A stretch of DNA of 64,000 nucleotides from CAWCLK01 sp963796225 (GTDB lineage Bacteria; Actinomycetota; Nitriliruptoria; Nitriliruptorales; Nitriliruptoraceae), in the NCBI GenBank assembly GCA_963796225.1, contig CAWCLK010000009.1:127314-191313 (forward strand), read 5' to 3'. Positions 34,403 through 43,789 of the stretch are shown one piece after another (the stretch's first letter is position 1; each line of letters opens with the position of its first letter). The notes under the pieces were generated by a model. That model was not told the origin of the DNA. It was given only the letters and a program-made list of their open reading frames with translations, and made no database searches. The position numbers and the translations under genes were made by a program.

Positions 34403-36524
34403 ATGTCCGACACCCCCCTGGCTCCCGTCCTCGCTCGCCTGCGCGAACGCTTCGCGAAGGCGGGTGCCTTCGAAGGCATGATGCTGGCGCTCGGGGCGCT
34501 GACCGGGCTGTTCACGGGTCTGCTCGCCGCCGGGCTCATCTACTCGATCCGCGAGGTCCAGGCATTCGCCTGGGGTCAGCTCGGTGGCCTGGTGGGAGGT
34601 GCTGCTGGTCCCGACCGTCGGCGCGCTGCTCGCGGGCATCTGGATCACCTACGTCGCCCCCGAGTCCAGCGGCTCCGGCGTCACGCGCGTGATGGAGTCC
34701 CTGGCGCTGCGCGGCGGCCGGTTCCGCAAGCGCGTGCCGTTCACCGGGATGATCGCCACGGGGCTGGCGCTCGGCACGGGCGCGTCCGGCGGACGCGAGA
34801 CCCCGATCGCGCTGCTCGGCGGGTCGGCCGGCTCCATGCTGGGCCGCGCCTTCGCCCTCGACGAGGACCGCACCCGCTCGCTGGTCGGGGCGGGCGTGGC
34901 GGCCGGCATCGGTGCGTCGTTCAACGCCCCCATCGGCGGGATGATGTTCGCCATCGAGATCATCCTCGGCGACCTCAAGGCCCGGTCGCTGCAGGTGGTC
35001 GTGGTCGCGTCGGTGGTCTCCGCCGTCGTCGCACGCCAGCTCGTCGGGTCCGGGATCACCTACGAGCTCCCGGGCACCGGCTACGCGCTCAGCGACCCCT
35101 TCGACCTGTTCGTCTTCATCGCCCTGGGGATCGTCGCCGCCGGGTTCGGGATCCTGCTGCTGCGCGCCGAGGACCGCGCCCTCAGCCTGTTCGCCTGGGT
35201 GCGCACCAAGACCAACTGGCGGCCCATCGCCCTGATGGTCGGCGGGCTGGTCGTCGGGCTGACCGCCCTGGCCGTCCCCGAGGTGCTGGGCACCGGCGAC
35301 CACCTCCCACCGATCGCCGGGATCCGCGAACCCATCCAGCACATGATCGACGGCAGCTACGGGGTCGGCTGGAAGCCTGCCCTGGTGCTGCTGGCGCTCT
35401 TCGGTGCCAAGCTCATCGCGACGCTGGGCTCGGTCGGGTCGCAGACCGCGGTGGGCACCTTCTCCCCCACCCTGTTCATGGGGGCCGCGCTGGGCGGGGC
35501 GCTCGGGGCGCTGACCGCCAACCTGCCCGGCCTCAACGTCGAGCCCGGCGCCGTGGCCCTGGTGGGCATGGCGGCCGCCTTCGCCGCCGCGGACAAGGCG
35601 CCGCTGACCGCCATCCTCATCGCGTTCGAGCTGACCTCCGACTACGCGCTGATCCTGCCACTGATGCTCGCGTGCGGGCTGGCGACCTACCTGTCCAGCC
35701 TGGTCGAGCCGGATTCGATCTACGTCCACCCGCTGCGCAAGCGCGGCATCACCGTGCACCAGCCGCAGGACATCGACGTCATGCAGGCCGTGTCGGTCGG
35801 CGAGGTCATGACCCGGACCCACCCGACCATCCGCCAGGAGGAGCGCTACCCCGAGGTCAAGGCGATCTTCGACCGGACCGGGTCGCACGGCTTCGCCGTG
35901 GTGGACGGCGGACACCGCCTCGTCGGCGTGCTCACCCACACCGACATGGAGAAGACCCAGAGTCGCGACGACGTGCTCGTCGAACGACGCGACGTCGACT
36001 CGCTCACCGCCGCCGACCTGTGCACCGAGGGGCCCGTGGTCGTGCACCCCGACGAGCCCGTCTACACCGCCGTCCACCGCATGGCGGCACTGGACATCGG
36101 TCGCGTCCCGGTCGTCGAGCGCGGCACCAACCGGCTGCTCGGGCTCGTCCGGCGGGCCGACGTGCTGCGCGCCTACCAACGGGGCCTGAACCGTCACCTC
36201 GGCGACCAGCAGCGCAAGGCGTCGCGGCGCCTGCGGGACCTCGCTGGCGTGACCTTCCTCGAGCTCACCGTGCACGAGAACTCCAGCGTCGCCCACCAGC
36301 CCGTCCGTGACATCGCGTGGCCCGCGCGCACGGTGCTGACCACCATCCGGCGCATGGGCCGCGTGGTGATGCCCACCGGCGACACCGTGCTCGAACCGGG
36401 CGACGACGTGGTCGTGCTCACCGACGAGGACGCGGTCGGCCAGGTCCGCACGCTGATGACCGAGGAGATCGGGGACGCGCTCGACCCCACCGATCCCGCC
36501 CAGCGGTCCAGCAGCCAGACCTAG
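34403..36524 (+). CDS. ClC-family chloride transporter with CBS pair and TrkA-C domain, one frameshift
   Basis: About 706 residues after removing an extra G at 34583. The membrane part shows the ClC selectivity motifs: SSGSGVTRVMES, GASGGRETPIALLGGS (the gating glutamate is kept, suggesting proton-coupled exchange), GASFNAPIGGMMFAIEIILG and GTFSPTLFMGAALGG. Two CBS domains follow (VGEVMTRTHPTIRQ..., ADLCTEGPVVVHPDEPVY...), and the C-terminus is a TrkA-C/RCK-C type domain (FLELTVHENSSVAHQPVRDI, MPTGDTVLEPGDDVVVLTDE). CBS and RCK-C domains usually sense nucleotides or ions. It lies 21 bases after ipdC but has no link to steroid metabolism. Confidence 0.9.
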
Positions 36525-36540
36525 GAACACGGGGGTTCCC

Positions 36541-37008
36541 ATGGCACCGCAGCCACCCGAGGCGCTGGTCGCCACGCTCGTGTCCCTGCACGGCGAGGAG
36601 GCCGCCCCGACCGCCCACCAGTGGGCGCGGTTCCTCGCGGACGACGACGGCGGCCCGGTCCAGATGGTCTACCTCGTGCAGTTCCGCGAGCAGGCGGCGT
36701 ACCCCCCGGGCCACGACCTGACGCCCCGCACCGGTGCCGAGGCGTTCTTCGCCGCGGGGCGGGTGCTGGCCGAGGTGATCCGCGACGTCGGCGGCGAGCC
36801 GCTGCTCGGCGGCTTCCCGACCTCGCAGATGGTGGACGCCGAGTCGGCAGACGGCGACGGCGGCTGGGACTACGTCGGTGCGGCCCGCTACCCGTCCCGG
36901 GACGCCTTCGTGCAGCTGTGGCTCGACCCGCGGACGGTCCAGGCAGGGGTGCACCGGCGCGCGGGCACGAAGCGGCACCGCCTCGTCGTCACCCGCCCGC
37001 TGTACTGA
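36541..37008 (+). CDS. DUF1330-like small protein (dimeric alpha-beta barrel)
   Basis: A 155-residue soluble protein starting at ATG 16 bases after the ClC gene. The central pattern (VQMVYLVQFREQA, GAEAFFAAGRVLAEVIRDVG, GWDYVGAARYPSRDAFVQLW) is that of DUF1330/Dabb-like proteins: a beta strand, an A-Y-yy-G helix region and YPS-DAF-. The family has no firm biochemical role. An unusual acidic stretch (ESADGDGG) stands before the third strand. Confidence 0.7.
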   Translation: MAPQPPEALVATLVSLHGEEAAPTAHQWARFLADDDGGPVQMVYLVQFREQAAYPPGHDLTPRTGAEAFFAAGRVLAEVIRDVGGEPLLGGFPTSQMVDAESADGDGGWDYVGAARYPSRDAFVQLWLDPRTVQAGVHRRAGTKRHRLVVTRPLY

Positions 37009-37023
37009 CCCGTGAGCTCCTGA

Positions 37024-37683
37024 GTGGTGGCCGAGCGCACGCCGGGTGACCCGACGCCCCGCCGCTCCGTCGCGGTCGCCGCCGTCACAGGCGTCGCAGG
37101 CGTCCTGGCCTACGTGGGCGCCTGGGCCGTCGGTGGGGTGGTCTGGGACAGCTACGACCCCGTCCGGCAGGCCATCAGCGAGCTCTTCGCCATCGGGGCG
37201 CCCGCCGCGACCCGCGCCCCGCTGGTCGTCGGCCTCGTGCTCAGCGGCGTCGGCCTGGTCGCGTTCGGCTGGGCCATGGACGTCGGCCTGCCGGGGCGCG
37301 GCCGCCTCGGTCCGGGGCTGGCCGTCCTGTCGGGGGTGATGACGGCCGCGATCGTGGCGTTCCCCTGCACGGCCGGGTGCCCGGGGTACGGCACGACGTT
37401 CACCGACAGCATGCACGTCATCACCGCCGGCACGGGCTACGTGGCCCTGATGCTCGCCCCGCTCGCCGTCGCCTGGCGCGTCCGCGACCACCTGCGATGG
37501 CTGGCCGTGGCCGGCGTGGTCCTCGGTGGCGGGGCGCTGGTGCTGTTCGTGGTCCGCACCGCGGGCTTCGGGACCAGCGCGACCGGCCTCGAGCAACGCG
37601 TCTTCAACACCACGGCCGATGCCTGGTACGTGCTCGCCGCCATCGCCCTGGTGCGCCGCCACCGCCGCGCGCCACGGCGATAG
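37024..37683 (+). CDS. DUF998 family integral membrane protein
   Basis: A 219-residue protein starting at GTG with six hydrophobic segments. WDSYDPVRQAISELFAIGAP after the first span, and FPCTAGCPGYGTTFTDSMHV between spans three and four, are typical of DUF998. The two cysteines of the second motif and the nearby histidine are conserved-looking. No substrate is known. It ends 128 bases before the convergent flavin oxidoreductase; a paired palindromic repeat fills that space. Confidence 0.8.
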   Translation: MVAERTPGDPTPRRSVAVAAVTGVAGVLAYVGAWAVGGVVWDSYDPVRQAISELFAIGAPAATRAPLVVGLVLSGVGLVAFGWAMDVGLPGRGRLGPGLAVLSGVMTAAIVAFPCTAGCPGYGTTFTDSMHVITAGTGYVALMLAPLAVAWRVRDHLRWLAVAGVVLGGGALVLFVVRTAGFGTSATGLEQRVFNTTADAWYVLAAIALVRRHRRAPRR

Positions 37684-37795
37684 TGCGGAACTTCCGCTCA
37701 TCGAGGGCGCGAAACCTCCGCATCAACCCGCGAGCCGCGCGGCGGCGCCCCGTTGGTGCGGAGCTTCCGGTCATGTGATGATCGGAAGCTCCGCA
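37684..37795. repeat. Paired 39-bp palindromic repeats (REPIN-like)
   Basis: Two units of exactly 39 bp (12-base arm, 15-base centre, 12-base arm) at 37684-37722 and 37757-37795, 34 bases apart, starting right after the DUF998 stop. The second is perfect: TGCGGAGCTTCC with GGAAGCTCCGCA. The first has diverged (TGCGGAACTTCC with GAAACCTCCGCA). The spacer is between convergent genes. Confidence 0.8.
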
Positions 37796-37811
37796 GCATC
37801 CGCTCGCGGGG

Positions 37812-38999
37812 TCAGCCGGTCGTGACCGACGGGGCGTGGTCCACGACGCACCGCGCCCCGCTGACCTCCATCTCGACGATGCACCGGTTGCAGTGGATGC
37901 ACCCGCTCTCGGTGACCTCGCCCCGCTGCAGCCGGCGGACGTGGTCCGGGTCGTAGAGCAGCGCGCGGGCCATCCCGACCAGCTGGAAGCCCTCGTCGTC
38001 GATCGCCGCGTCCAGCGTGTCCCGGCGGGTCAGCCCGCCGAGCAGGCACAGCGGCAGGTCGACGGCCTTCCGGAAACGGCGGGCCAGCGGCAGGAGGAAC
38101 GCCTCCTCGAAGGGCAGGTCGGTCATGAGCAGTCGCGCGAAGACCTTCATGCCGACCCGGCGCACCGCCGTCTTCTCGAGGTCGGCGAGCTCGGCGATCG
38201 GCGGGTCGCCGCGCAGCAACGCCATGGGCGTACGGGCCGTGAAGCCGACGGAGAGCTGGATCGCGTCCAGCGTCTCGTCGGATTCGAGCATGCGGGCGAC
38301 GGCGAGGCCGTCCTCGGCGGTCAGTCCCCCGCGGAAGCCGTCCTCCATGTTCAGCTTGGCCGTCACCGCGGCCCGGTCGCCCACCCCGGTGCGGACCGCC
38401 TCGACGGCCCGGCGCGGGAACCGGGCACGCCCGACGACGTCCCCGCCGAAGCCGTCGCGTCGCCGGTTGGTCCACGGCGACAGGAACTGGCTGAGCAGGT
38501 AGCCGTGGCCGAGGTGCACCTCGACGGCGTCGAAGCCGGCCTCCACGGCCAACCGTCCCGCCCGTTCGAAGTCGACGAGGAGTCGGTCGAGGTCGGCGTC
38601 CGTGGCGCCGACCGAGAACGTCATGGCGCGGGGCGAGAACGTGCGCGACGGGCCGAGCGGCGGCTGCTTCGTGACGTGCGGCGAGGCGAACCAGCCGGCG
38701 TGTCCGAGCTGCACCTGCGCGGCAGCCCCTTCCGCGTGCACGGCGTCGGTCAGGCGCTGCAGCCCGGGCAGGGCGCGGGGCGCCATCACCAGCTGGTCGC
38801 GGTAGGTCCGACCCTCGGGTGCCACCGACACGTAGGCGAGGGTGGTCATGCCCACGCCGCCCTCGGCGACGCGCCGGTGGAACTCGACCAGCTCGTCGGC
38901 GACCAGGCCGTCGGGGGCGAGGTTCTCGAACGTGGCCGACTTCACCGTCCGGTTGCGCAGCGTCACCGGGCCGAGTCGGTACGGCGTGAACACGCCCAT
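37812..38999 (-). CDS. NADH:flavin oxidoreductase (old yellow enzyme/dienoyl-CoA reductase type)
   Basis: A 395-residue FMN TIM barrel. PVTLRNRTVKSATFENLAPD, AAAQVQLGHAGWFASPHV and AGFDAVEVHLGHGYLLSQFL with LSPWTNRRRDGFGG are the signature of the OYE/2,4-dienoyl-CoA reductase group. The C-terminal CIHCNRCIVEM...GARC suggests a cysteine cluster as in the iron-sulfur members, but there is no second flavin domain as in FadH. The steroid operator at 39013-39027 lies 14 bases upstream of the ATG with a TAATCT -10 box, so it is probably a regulon member acting on a conjugated CoA ester (inference). Confidence 0.85.
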   Translation of the reverse strand: MGVFTPYRLGPVTLRNRTVKSATFENLAPDGLVADELVEFHRRVAEGGVGMTTLAYVSVAPEGRTYRDQLVMAPRALPGLQRLTDAVHAEGAAAQVQLGHAGWFASPHVTKQPPLGPSRTFSPRAMTFSVGATDADLDRLLVDFERAGRLAVEAGFDAVEVHLGHGYLLSQFLSPWTNRRRDGFGGDVVGRARFPRRAVEAVRTGVGDRAAVTAKLNMEDGFRGGLTAEDGLAVARMLESDETLDAIQLSVGFTARTPMALLRGDPPIAELADLEKTAVRRVGMKVFARLLMTDLPFEEAFLLPLARRFRKAVDLPLCLLGGLTRRDTLDAAIDDEGFQLVGMARALLYDPDHVRRLQRGEVTESGCIHCNRCIVEMEVSGARCVVDHAPSVTTG

Positions 39000-39012
39000 G
39001 GGTCTCCCATCC

Positions 39013-39027
39013 CTGACAGGCCGTCAG
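39013..39027 (-). promoter_or_regulatory. Steroid-regulon operator, site 3
   Basis: CTGACAGGCCGTCAG (CTGAC-N5-GTCAG). Minus-strand reading is CTAATCTGACGGCCTGTCAG, so a TAATCT -10 box (39026-39031) overlaps the operator. Downstream is the flavin oxidoreductase at 38999; the PEBP lipoprotein gene starts 21 bases away in the other direction. Confidence 0.7.
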
Positions 39028-39047
39028 ATTAGTCGTACGGTGCCCGC

Positions 39048-39602
39048 ATGCCACCTCGAACCTGGTCCCGAGCCGCCATCGCCCTGGCCGCGGTCCTCGT
39101 CGTCACCGGCTGCAGCAGCGGGGGCGGCGTCGCCGTCGGCCCCGAGACGGAGGAGTCCACCGTGGACGTGACGAGCCCCGACCTCGCCGACGGCGACGAG
39201 GTGCCGACCCGGTTCACCTGCGACGGGGACGACGTGCGCCCCGCCATCGCATGGGCGGGGCTGCCGGAGGGCACCACCACCGTCGCCGTCGTCGTCGACG
39301 ACCCCGACGCCCCGAACGGGACCTTCACCCACTGGACCGCCTGGGGCCTCGACCCGGACGCCACGCCGCTCGGCGACGACCTGCCCGCCGCTGCCGTCGA
39401 GGGCGCCAACGGCTTCGGGTCGGTCGGCTACCGGGGGCCGTGCCCGCCGCGGGGCGACAGCCCGCACCACTACCGGTTCCGGGTGCTGGCCCTCGACACC
39501 TCGCTCGACCTGGCTGCCGGGGCGTCTCCGGACGAGGTCGGTGCCGCCGTCCGCGACCACGTGCTGGCCGAGGGCCGCCTCACCGCCACCTACGGGCGGT
39601 GA
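39048..39602 (+). CDS. YbhB/YbcL (PEBP, Raf-kinase-inhibitor-like) lipoprotein
   Basis: A 184-residue exported protein. The signal ends VLVVTGC (lipidation at C22). The mature part has the PEBP signatures PTRFTCDGDDVRPAIAW, VVVVDDPDAPNGTFTHWTAW (the DPDAP anion pocket) and GYRGPCPPRGDSPHHYRFRV. Bacterial PEBP proteins have no settled role. It is divergent from the flavin oxidoreductase and shares the intergenic operator, so it might be co-regulated. Confidence 0.9.
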   Translation: MPPRTWSRAAIALAAVLVVTGCSSGGGVAVGPETEESTVDVTSPDLADGDEVPTRFTCDGDDVRPAIAWAGLPEGTTTVAVVVDDPDAPNGTFTHWTAWGLDPDATPLGDDLPAAAVEGANGFGSVGYRGPCPPRGDSPHHYRFRVLALDTSLDLAAGASPDEVGAAVRDHVLAEGRLTATYGR

Positions 39603-39683
39603 AGCGCGAGTCACAGGCGTTCGATGGTCGCCGGCGGCGCGGAGCGAGCCCGGGCGAGTGAGCACGCACGGCGCGCCGACGCG

Positions 39684-40839
39684 TCAGCGGAGGCATTCGA
39701 TCACCGTGACGTTGGCCTGGCCGCCGCCCTCGCACATGGTCTGCAGGCCGTAGCGGCCGCCGGTGCGCTCGAGCTCGTGCAGCAGCGTGGTCATCAGCTT
39801 GGCGCCGGTCGCCCCGAGCGGGTGCCCGAGCGCGATCGCCCCGCCGTTGACGTTGACCCTGTCGAGGTCGACGTCCAGCTCCTTGGCCCAGGCCAGCACG
39901 ACCGATGCGAACGCCTCGTTGATCTCGACCAGGTCGATCTCGTCCAGTGCTCATGCCGGCCCGCTCGAGCGCGTACCGCGTCGCGGGGATCGGGGCAGAC
40001 AGCATCCGGATCGGGTCCTCGCCCCGCACCGCCAGCTGGTGGATCCGCGCTCGCGGGGTCAGCCCGTGCTCCTCGACGGCCCGCTCGGAGGCGATCAGCA
40101 GGGCGGCCGAGCCGTCCGAGATCTGCGACGCCACGGCGGCGGTCAGACGTCCGCCCTCGGCCAGCGGCTTCAGCCCGGACATCTTCTCGAGCGTGGTGTC
40201 CCGTCGCGGCCCCTCGTCGTGCTTCACGCCGGCCAGGGGTTCGATCTCGCGGTCGAACCGGCCCTCGTCGATCGCCCGCAGGGCCCGCTGGTGGGACTCG
40301 TACGCGAACGCCTCCATGTCCTCGCGGGTGATGTCCCAGTCGCGCGCGATCATCTCGGCCCCGTGGAACTGGGTCACCGGCGTGTCCCCGTACCGCTTGC
40401 GCCACCCCTCGGAGCCCGAGAACGGGTCGTCGTAGCCGAACTGGCGCCCCGCGATCATCGACGCCCCGATCGGGATCGACGACATGTGCTGCGACCCGCC
40501 GGCGACGACGAGGTCCTGGGTGCCCGACATCACGCCCTGGGCGGCGAAGTGCACCGACTGCTGCGAGGACCCACACTGCCGGTCGATGGTCACACCCGGC
40601 ACGTGCTCGGGCAGCCCCGCCGCCAGCCACGCGGAGCGGCCCACGTCACCGGCCTGCGGGCCCACCGAGTCCACACAGCCCCAGACCACGTCCTCGACCG
40701 CCCCCGGGTCCACCCCGGACCGGTCCATCAACGCCGAGATCGCGTGCGCCCCGAGGTCGATCGGGTTCACCTCGGCCAGCCCGCCACCCCGTCGCCCCAC
40801 GGGCGAGCGGACGGCGTCGACGATGTAGGCCTCGGGCAT
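39684..40839 (-). CDS. fadA6: Steroid beta-ketoacyl-CoA thiolase FadA6, one frameshift
   Basis: About 384 residues after removing an extra base at 39948. The N-terminal frame (EAYIVDAVRSPVGRRGGGLA, AWLAAGLPEHVPGVTIDRQC with the nucleophile cysteine, then GSSQQSVHFAAQGVMSGTQD) and the C-terminal frame (LDEIDLVEINEAFASVVLAW, NVNGGAIALGHPLGATGAKL, GRYGLQTMCEGGGQANVTVI) match mycobacterial FadA6 rather than FadA5. FadA6 does the thiolysis after IpdAB opens the last ring. GAGGAG precedes the ATG. It lies 24 bases after the Ltp gene, so the order is DUF35-ltp-fadA6 from the operator at 42544. Confidence 0.9.
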
Positions 40840-40863
40840 GGGGTGCTCCTCGTTGTGATGTGG

Positions 40864-42069
40864 TCAGCGTGTCACGATGACGGACGAGCCGTGGCCGAAC
40901 AGGCCCTGGTTGGCGGAGATGCCGACGCGGGGCGGCTGGTCGTCGTGGGTGACCTGGCGGTCGCCGGCCTGGCCACGCAGCTGCCAGGTCAGCTCGCACA
41001 CCTGGGCCAGCGCCTGGGCGGGGACGGCCTCGCCGAAGCAGCCCAGTCCGCCGGAGGGGTTGACCGGCAGCTGGCCGCCGATCGTGGTCACGCCGTCGTT
41101 GAGCAGCTTCTCGGCCTCGCCCGGGGCGCAGAACCCCAGGTCCTCGTACCAGTCCAGCTCGAGCGCCGAGGACAGGTCGTACACCTCGGCGACCTCGACG
41201 TCGGACGGGGCGACACCAGCCTCCTCGTAGGCGGCGTGCCCGATGTCGGCCTTGAAGGGCCGGTCCGGCAGCCCCACGACGTTGGCGGCGTCGGTGGCCA
41301 TGTTCGGCATCTCGATGATGGTGTTGGGGTAGGTCGGCGTCACGGTCGACACGGCCGCCACCGTGACCGTGTCGTCCAGGCCGTGCCGCTGCGCGTACTC
41401 GCGCGAGGTCAGCACGACGGCCGCCCCGCCGTCGGAGGTCGCGCACACGTCCAGCAGGTGCAGCGGCTCGGACACGTACGGCGAGTCCAGGACGTCCTGT
41501 TCGGAGAACTGCTTGCGGTACCGGGCGTTGGGGTTGGCCAGCCCGTGCCGGGAGTTCTTGGCCTTGACCCTGGCGAAGTCGAGGCTGGTCGCCCCGAACA
41601 GCTCCATCCGGCGGCGCGCCCACAGCGCGAAGTAGGTCGGGTTGGTGATGCCGGCCAGCCGGAAGCGCAGCCAGTCGGGATCGTCGGGGCGCTCGCCCGC
41701 GTTGGGCGCGAGGAACCCCTTGGGCGTCGTGTCCGCCCCGACCACCATCGCGACGTCGCACTGGCCGGCGAGGATCCGGCTGCGGGCCAGGTCGATGGCC
41801 ATCGCCCCGGTCGCGCACGCCGCGTAGCAGGTTGCGATCCGCGCCCCGGTCCAGCCCAGCGCCTGGGCCATCGTCGCCCCGGCCACGTACCCGGGGTAGC
41901 CGTTGCGGACGGTCTCGCCGCCCACGACGTACTGCACGTCGCGCCAGTCCACCCCCGCGTCGTCCAGCGCCGCCCGCGCCGCGTGCAGCCCGTACTCGAC
42001 GAAGTTGCGGCCCCACTTGCCCCACGGGTGCATCCCGACCCCGGGCACGACCACGTCACGACCGCTCAC
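40864..42069 (-). CDS. Lipid-transfer-protein/thiolase-fold enzyme (Ltp family)
   Basis: A 401-residue thiolase-superfamily protein. The nucleophile region is ATCYAACATGAMAIDLARSR, and the C-terminal part has LPVNPSGGLGCFGEAVPAQA, AQVCELTWQLRG and SANQGLFGHGSSVIVTR. Ltp proteins of steroid degraders act as aldolases that release a propionyl unit from the side chain, in complex with a DUF35 OB-fold partner. Such a partner is encoded just upstream, with stop and start overlapping (GTGA). Similarity to Ltp1-Ltp4 by eye does not decide the substrate, so no symbol is given. GTG start. Confidence 0.85.
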   Translation of the reverse strand: MSGRDVVVPGVGMHPWGKWGRNFVEYGLHAARAALDDAGVDWRDVQYVVGGETVRNGYPGYVAGATMAQALGWTGARIATCYAACATGAMAIDLARSRILAGQCDVAMVVGADTTPKGFLAPNAGERPDDPDWLRFRLAGITNPTYFALWARRRMELFGATSLDFARVKAKNSRHGLANPNARYRKQFSEQDVLDSPYVSEPLHLLDVCATSDGGAAVVLTSREYAQRHGLDDTVTVAAVSTVTPTYPNTIIEMPNMATDAANVVGLPDRPFKADIGHAAYEEAGVAPSDVEVAEVYDLSSALELDWYEDLGFCAPGEAEKLLNDGVTTIGGQLPVNPSGGLGCFGEAVPAQALAQVCELTWQLRGQAGDRQVTHDDQPPRVGISANQGLFGHGSSVIVTR

Positions 42070-42509
42070 GCCGACACCTCCGCATCGCGCCGCACGCGGA
42101 ACACGAACATGCTGCGGGGCGTGCCGTCCTCGGACCCGAGTTCCCCGAGGGCCACCTCCACCGGGGTGCCGACCCGCAGGCCGGCCGGGTCGTCGTGCTC
42201 GGCCAGCTGGCCCAGCACGGTGATCGCCTCGCCGTCGAGCTCGACCGCCACGACCGTGGTCGGTTCGTACGGGTCGGCCGGCACGTAGGGCGGCGGCGGG
42301 GCGTAGTGGTTGGTCGCCCACGACCACACCGTCCCCGTCCGCGCCAACGTCACCGTCGCGAGCTCGTCGCTGCGGCACGCCGGGTTGGGGCACGTGGTCG
42401 CGCGGGGCGGGAACACGGTCGCGTGGCAGTCCGCGCAACGCTGTCCCTGCAGGGCGGGTGGGTCCGTCGTGAACCATCCCTCCACGATCGGGGTGCCGGT
42501 CGAGCCCAC
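42066..42509 (-). CDS. DUF35 OB-fold protein with zinc ribbon, Ltp partner
   Basis: A 147-residue protein starting at GTG. The zinc ribbon is CADC-x(13)-CPNPAC (about residues 25-46) and the rest is an OB fold (GTVWSWATNHYAPPPPYV, VVAVELDGEAITVLGQLAEH). In known steroid aldolases a DUF35 domain forms the tunnel end of the Ltp active site and stabilises it. The four-base overlap with the ltp start, and the operator 35 bases upstream, show it is the first gene of the DUF35-ltp-fadA6 operon. Confidence 0.85.
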   Translation of the reverse strand: MGSTGTPIVEGWFTTDPPALQGQRCADCHATVFPPRATTCPNPACRSDELATVTLARTGTVWSWATNHYAPPPPYVPADPYEPTTVVAVELDGEAITVLGQLAEHDDPAGLRVGTPVEVALGELGSEDGTPRSMFVFRVRRDAEVSA

Positions 42510-42543
42510 CTGCGGCGTCCTTCGGGTCGCGTGGCGATGAGCA

Positions 42544-42564
42544 TATCTGACGGGTCGTCAGATA
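42544..42564. promoter_or_regulatory. Steroid-regulon operator, site 4 (divergent promoter)
   Basis: A 21-bp palindrome with arms TATCTGACG and CGTCAGATA around GGT. It lies between the DUF35-ltp-fadA6 operon and the acyl-CoA dehydrogenase pair: 35 bases from one start and 36 from the other, almost exactly centred. Confidence 0.82.
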
Positions 42565-42600
42565 GCCTCCCCGACGGACCCGCCGGGAGCAGCGACGACC

Positions 42601-43764
42601 GTGGACCTCGCCCTGACCGAGACGCAGCAGGCCTTCGCCGACGAGGCGCGGGCCTGGCTGGCGGACAACGCCGTCCACGCCCCGACCGTCTCCTTCGACA
42701 CCGCCGAGGGCTTCGCGGCCCACCGCGACTGGGAGCGCCGCCTGTTCGAGGGCGGCTGGGGCGTGGTGCCCTGGCCCGAGGCGTTCGGCGGTCGCGACGC
42801 CGACCTCATCGAGTGGCTGCTGTTCGAGGAGGAGTACTACCGCGCGGGCTGCCCGTACCGCCTGAACCAGAACGGGCTGTTCCTGCTCGGGCCCACGCTG
42901 ATGGAGTTCGGCACGCCCGAGCAGCAGCAGCGGTTCCTGCCCCCGATGGCGTCCGGCGAGCACATCTGGGCGCAGGGCTGGTCCGAGCCGGATGCGGGGT
43001 CCGACATGGCCGCCATCCGCACCCGGGCGGAGCGGGACGGCGACGACTGGGTGATCACGGGACAGAAGACGTGGTCCACGCGCGCGGCCTTCGCCGACTG
43101 GATGTTCGCGCTGGTGCGCACCGACCCGGACTCGGAACGCCACCGGGGCCTGTCCTTCGTGCTGCTGCCGCTGGATGCCCCGGGGGTCGAGGTTCGCCCC
43201 ATCCGCCAGCTCAACGGCGAACCCGGCTTCGCCGAGGTGTTCCTCGACCAGGTCCGCGTCCCCGTCGAGGGCAACACCGTCGGGGAGGTCGGTCGCGGAT
43301 GGCACGTGGCCATGGCGACCGCCGGGTTCGAGCGGGGCGTGTCGCTGCGCTCCCCCGGTCGGTTCAACGCCGCCGCCCGTCGCCTGGTCGAGCTGGCGCA
43401 GTCGCGGGGCGACGACCTGCCTCCCGCCCTGGCCCGGGAGGTCGCACGGGTGGTCGTCCGCACGCAGGCGTACGACCTGTTCACCTACCGGACCGTCAGC
43501 CACGTCCTCGCCGGCGGCGACGTCGGCCCCGAGGCCAGCGTCAACAAGATCTTCTGGTCGGAGATGGACCAGCAGCTCACCGCAGCGGCGCTGCACCTGC
43601 TCGGCCCACGGGCCGCACTGGCCCCCGACGCCCCGGACGCCGAGGACGGCGGCAGCTGGATGGACCGCTTCCTGTTCTCGCTGTCCGGCCCGATCTACGC
43701 CGGCACCAACGAGATCCAGCGCAACATCATCGCCGAGCGCGTCCTCGGCCTGCCGCGGGGCTGA
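42601..43764 (+). CDS. Acyl-CoA dehydrogenase, catalytic-type subunit (FadE30/IpdE1-like)
   Basis: A 387-residue FAD enzyme starting at GTG. EHIWAQGWSEPDAGSDMAAI, DGDDWVITGQKTWSTRAAFA, GFAEVFLDQVRVPVEGNTVG and GPIYAGTNEIQRNIIAERVL are the substrate/FAD-binding blocks of the alpha-type subunits in steroid-degrading heterotetramers. It is followed 25 bases later by a shorter dehydrogenase, the expected second subunit. By sequence and context it may be FadE30 (IpdE1), which dehydrogenates a HIP-derived CoA ester, but the fused protein at 52513 is a rival candidate. It is controlled from the divergent operator at 42544. Confidence 0.88.
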   Translation: MDLALTETQQAFADEARAWLADNAVHAPTVSFDTAEGFAAHRDWERRLFEGGWGVVPWPEAFGGRDADLIEWLLFEEEYYRAGCPYRLNQNGLFLLGPTLMEFGTPEQQQRFLPPMASGEHIWAQGWSEPDAGSDMAAIRTRAERDGDDWVITGQKTWSTRAAFADWMFALVRTDPDSERHRGLSFVLLPLDAPGVEVRPIRQLNGEPGFAEVFLDQVRVPVEGNTVGEVGRGWHVAMATAGFERGVSLRSPGRFNAAARRLVELAQSRGDDLPPALAREVARVVVRTQAYDLFTYRTVSHVLAGGDVGPEASVNKIFWSEMDQQLTAAALHLLGPRAALAPDAPDAEDGGSWMDRFLFSLSGPIYAGTNEIQRNIIAERVLGLPRG

Positions 43765-43789
43765 CACCACACCGAGCCACGGAGCACCC

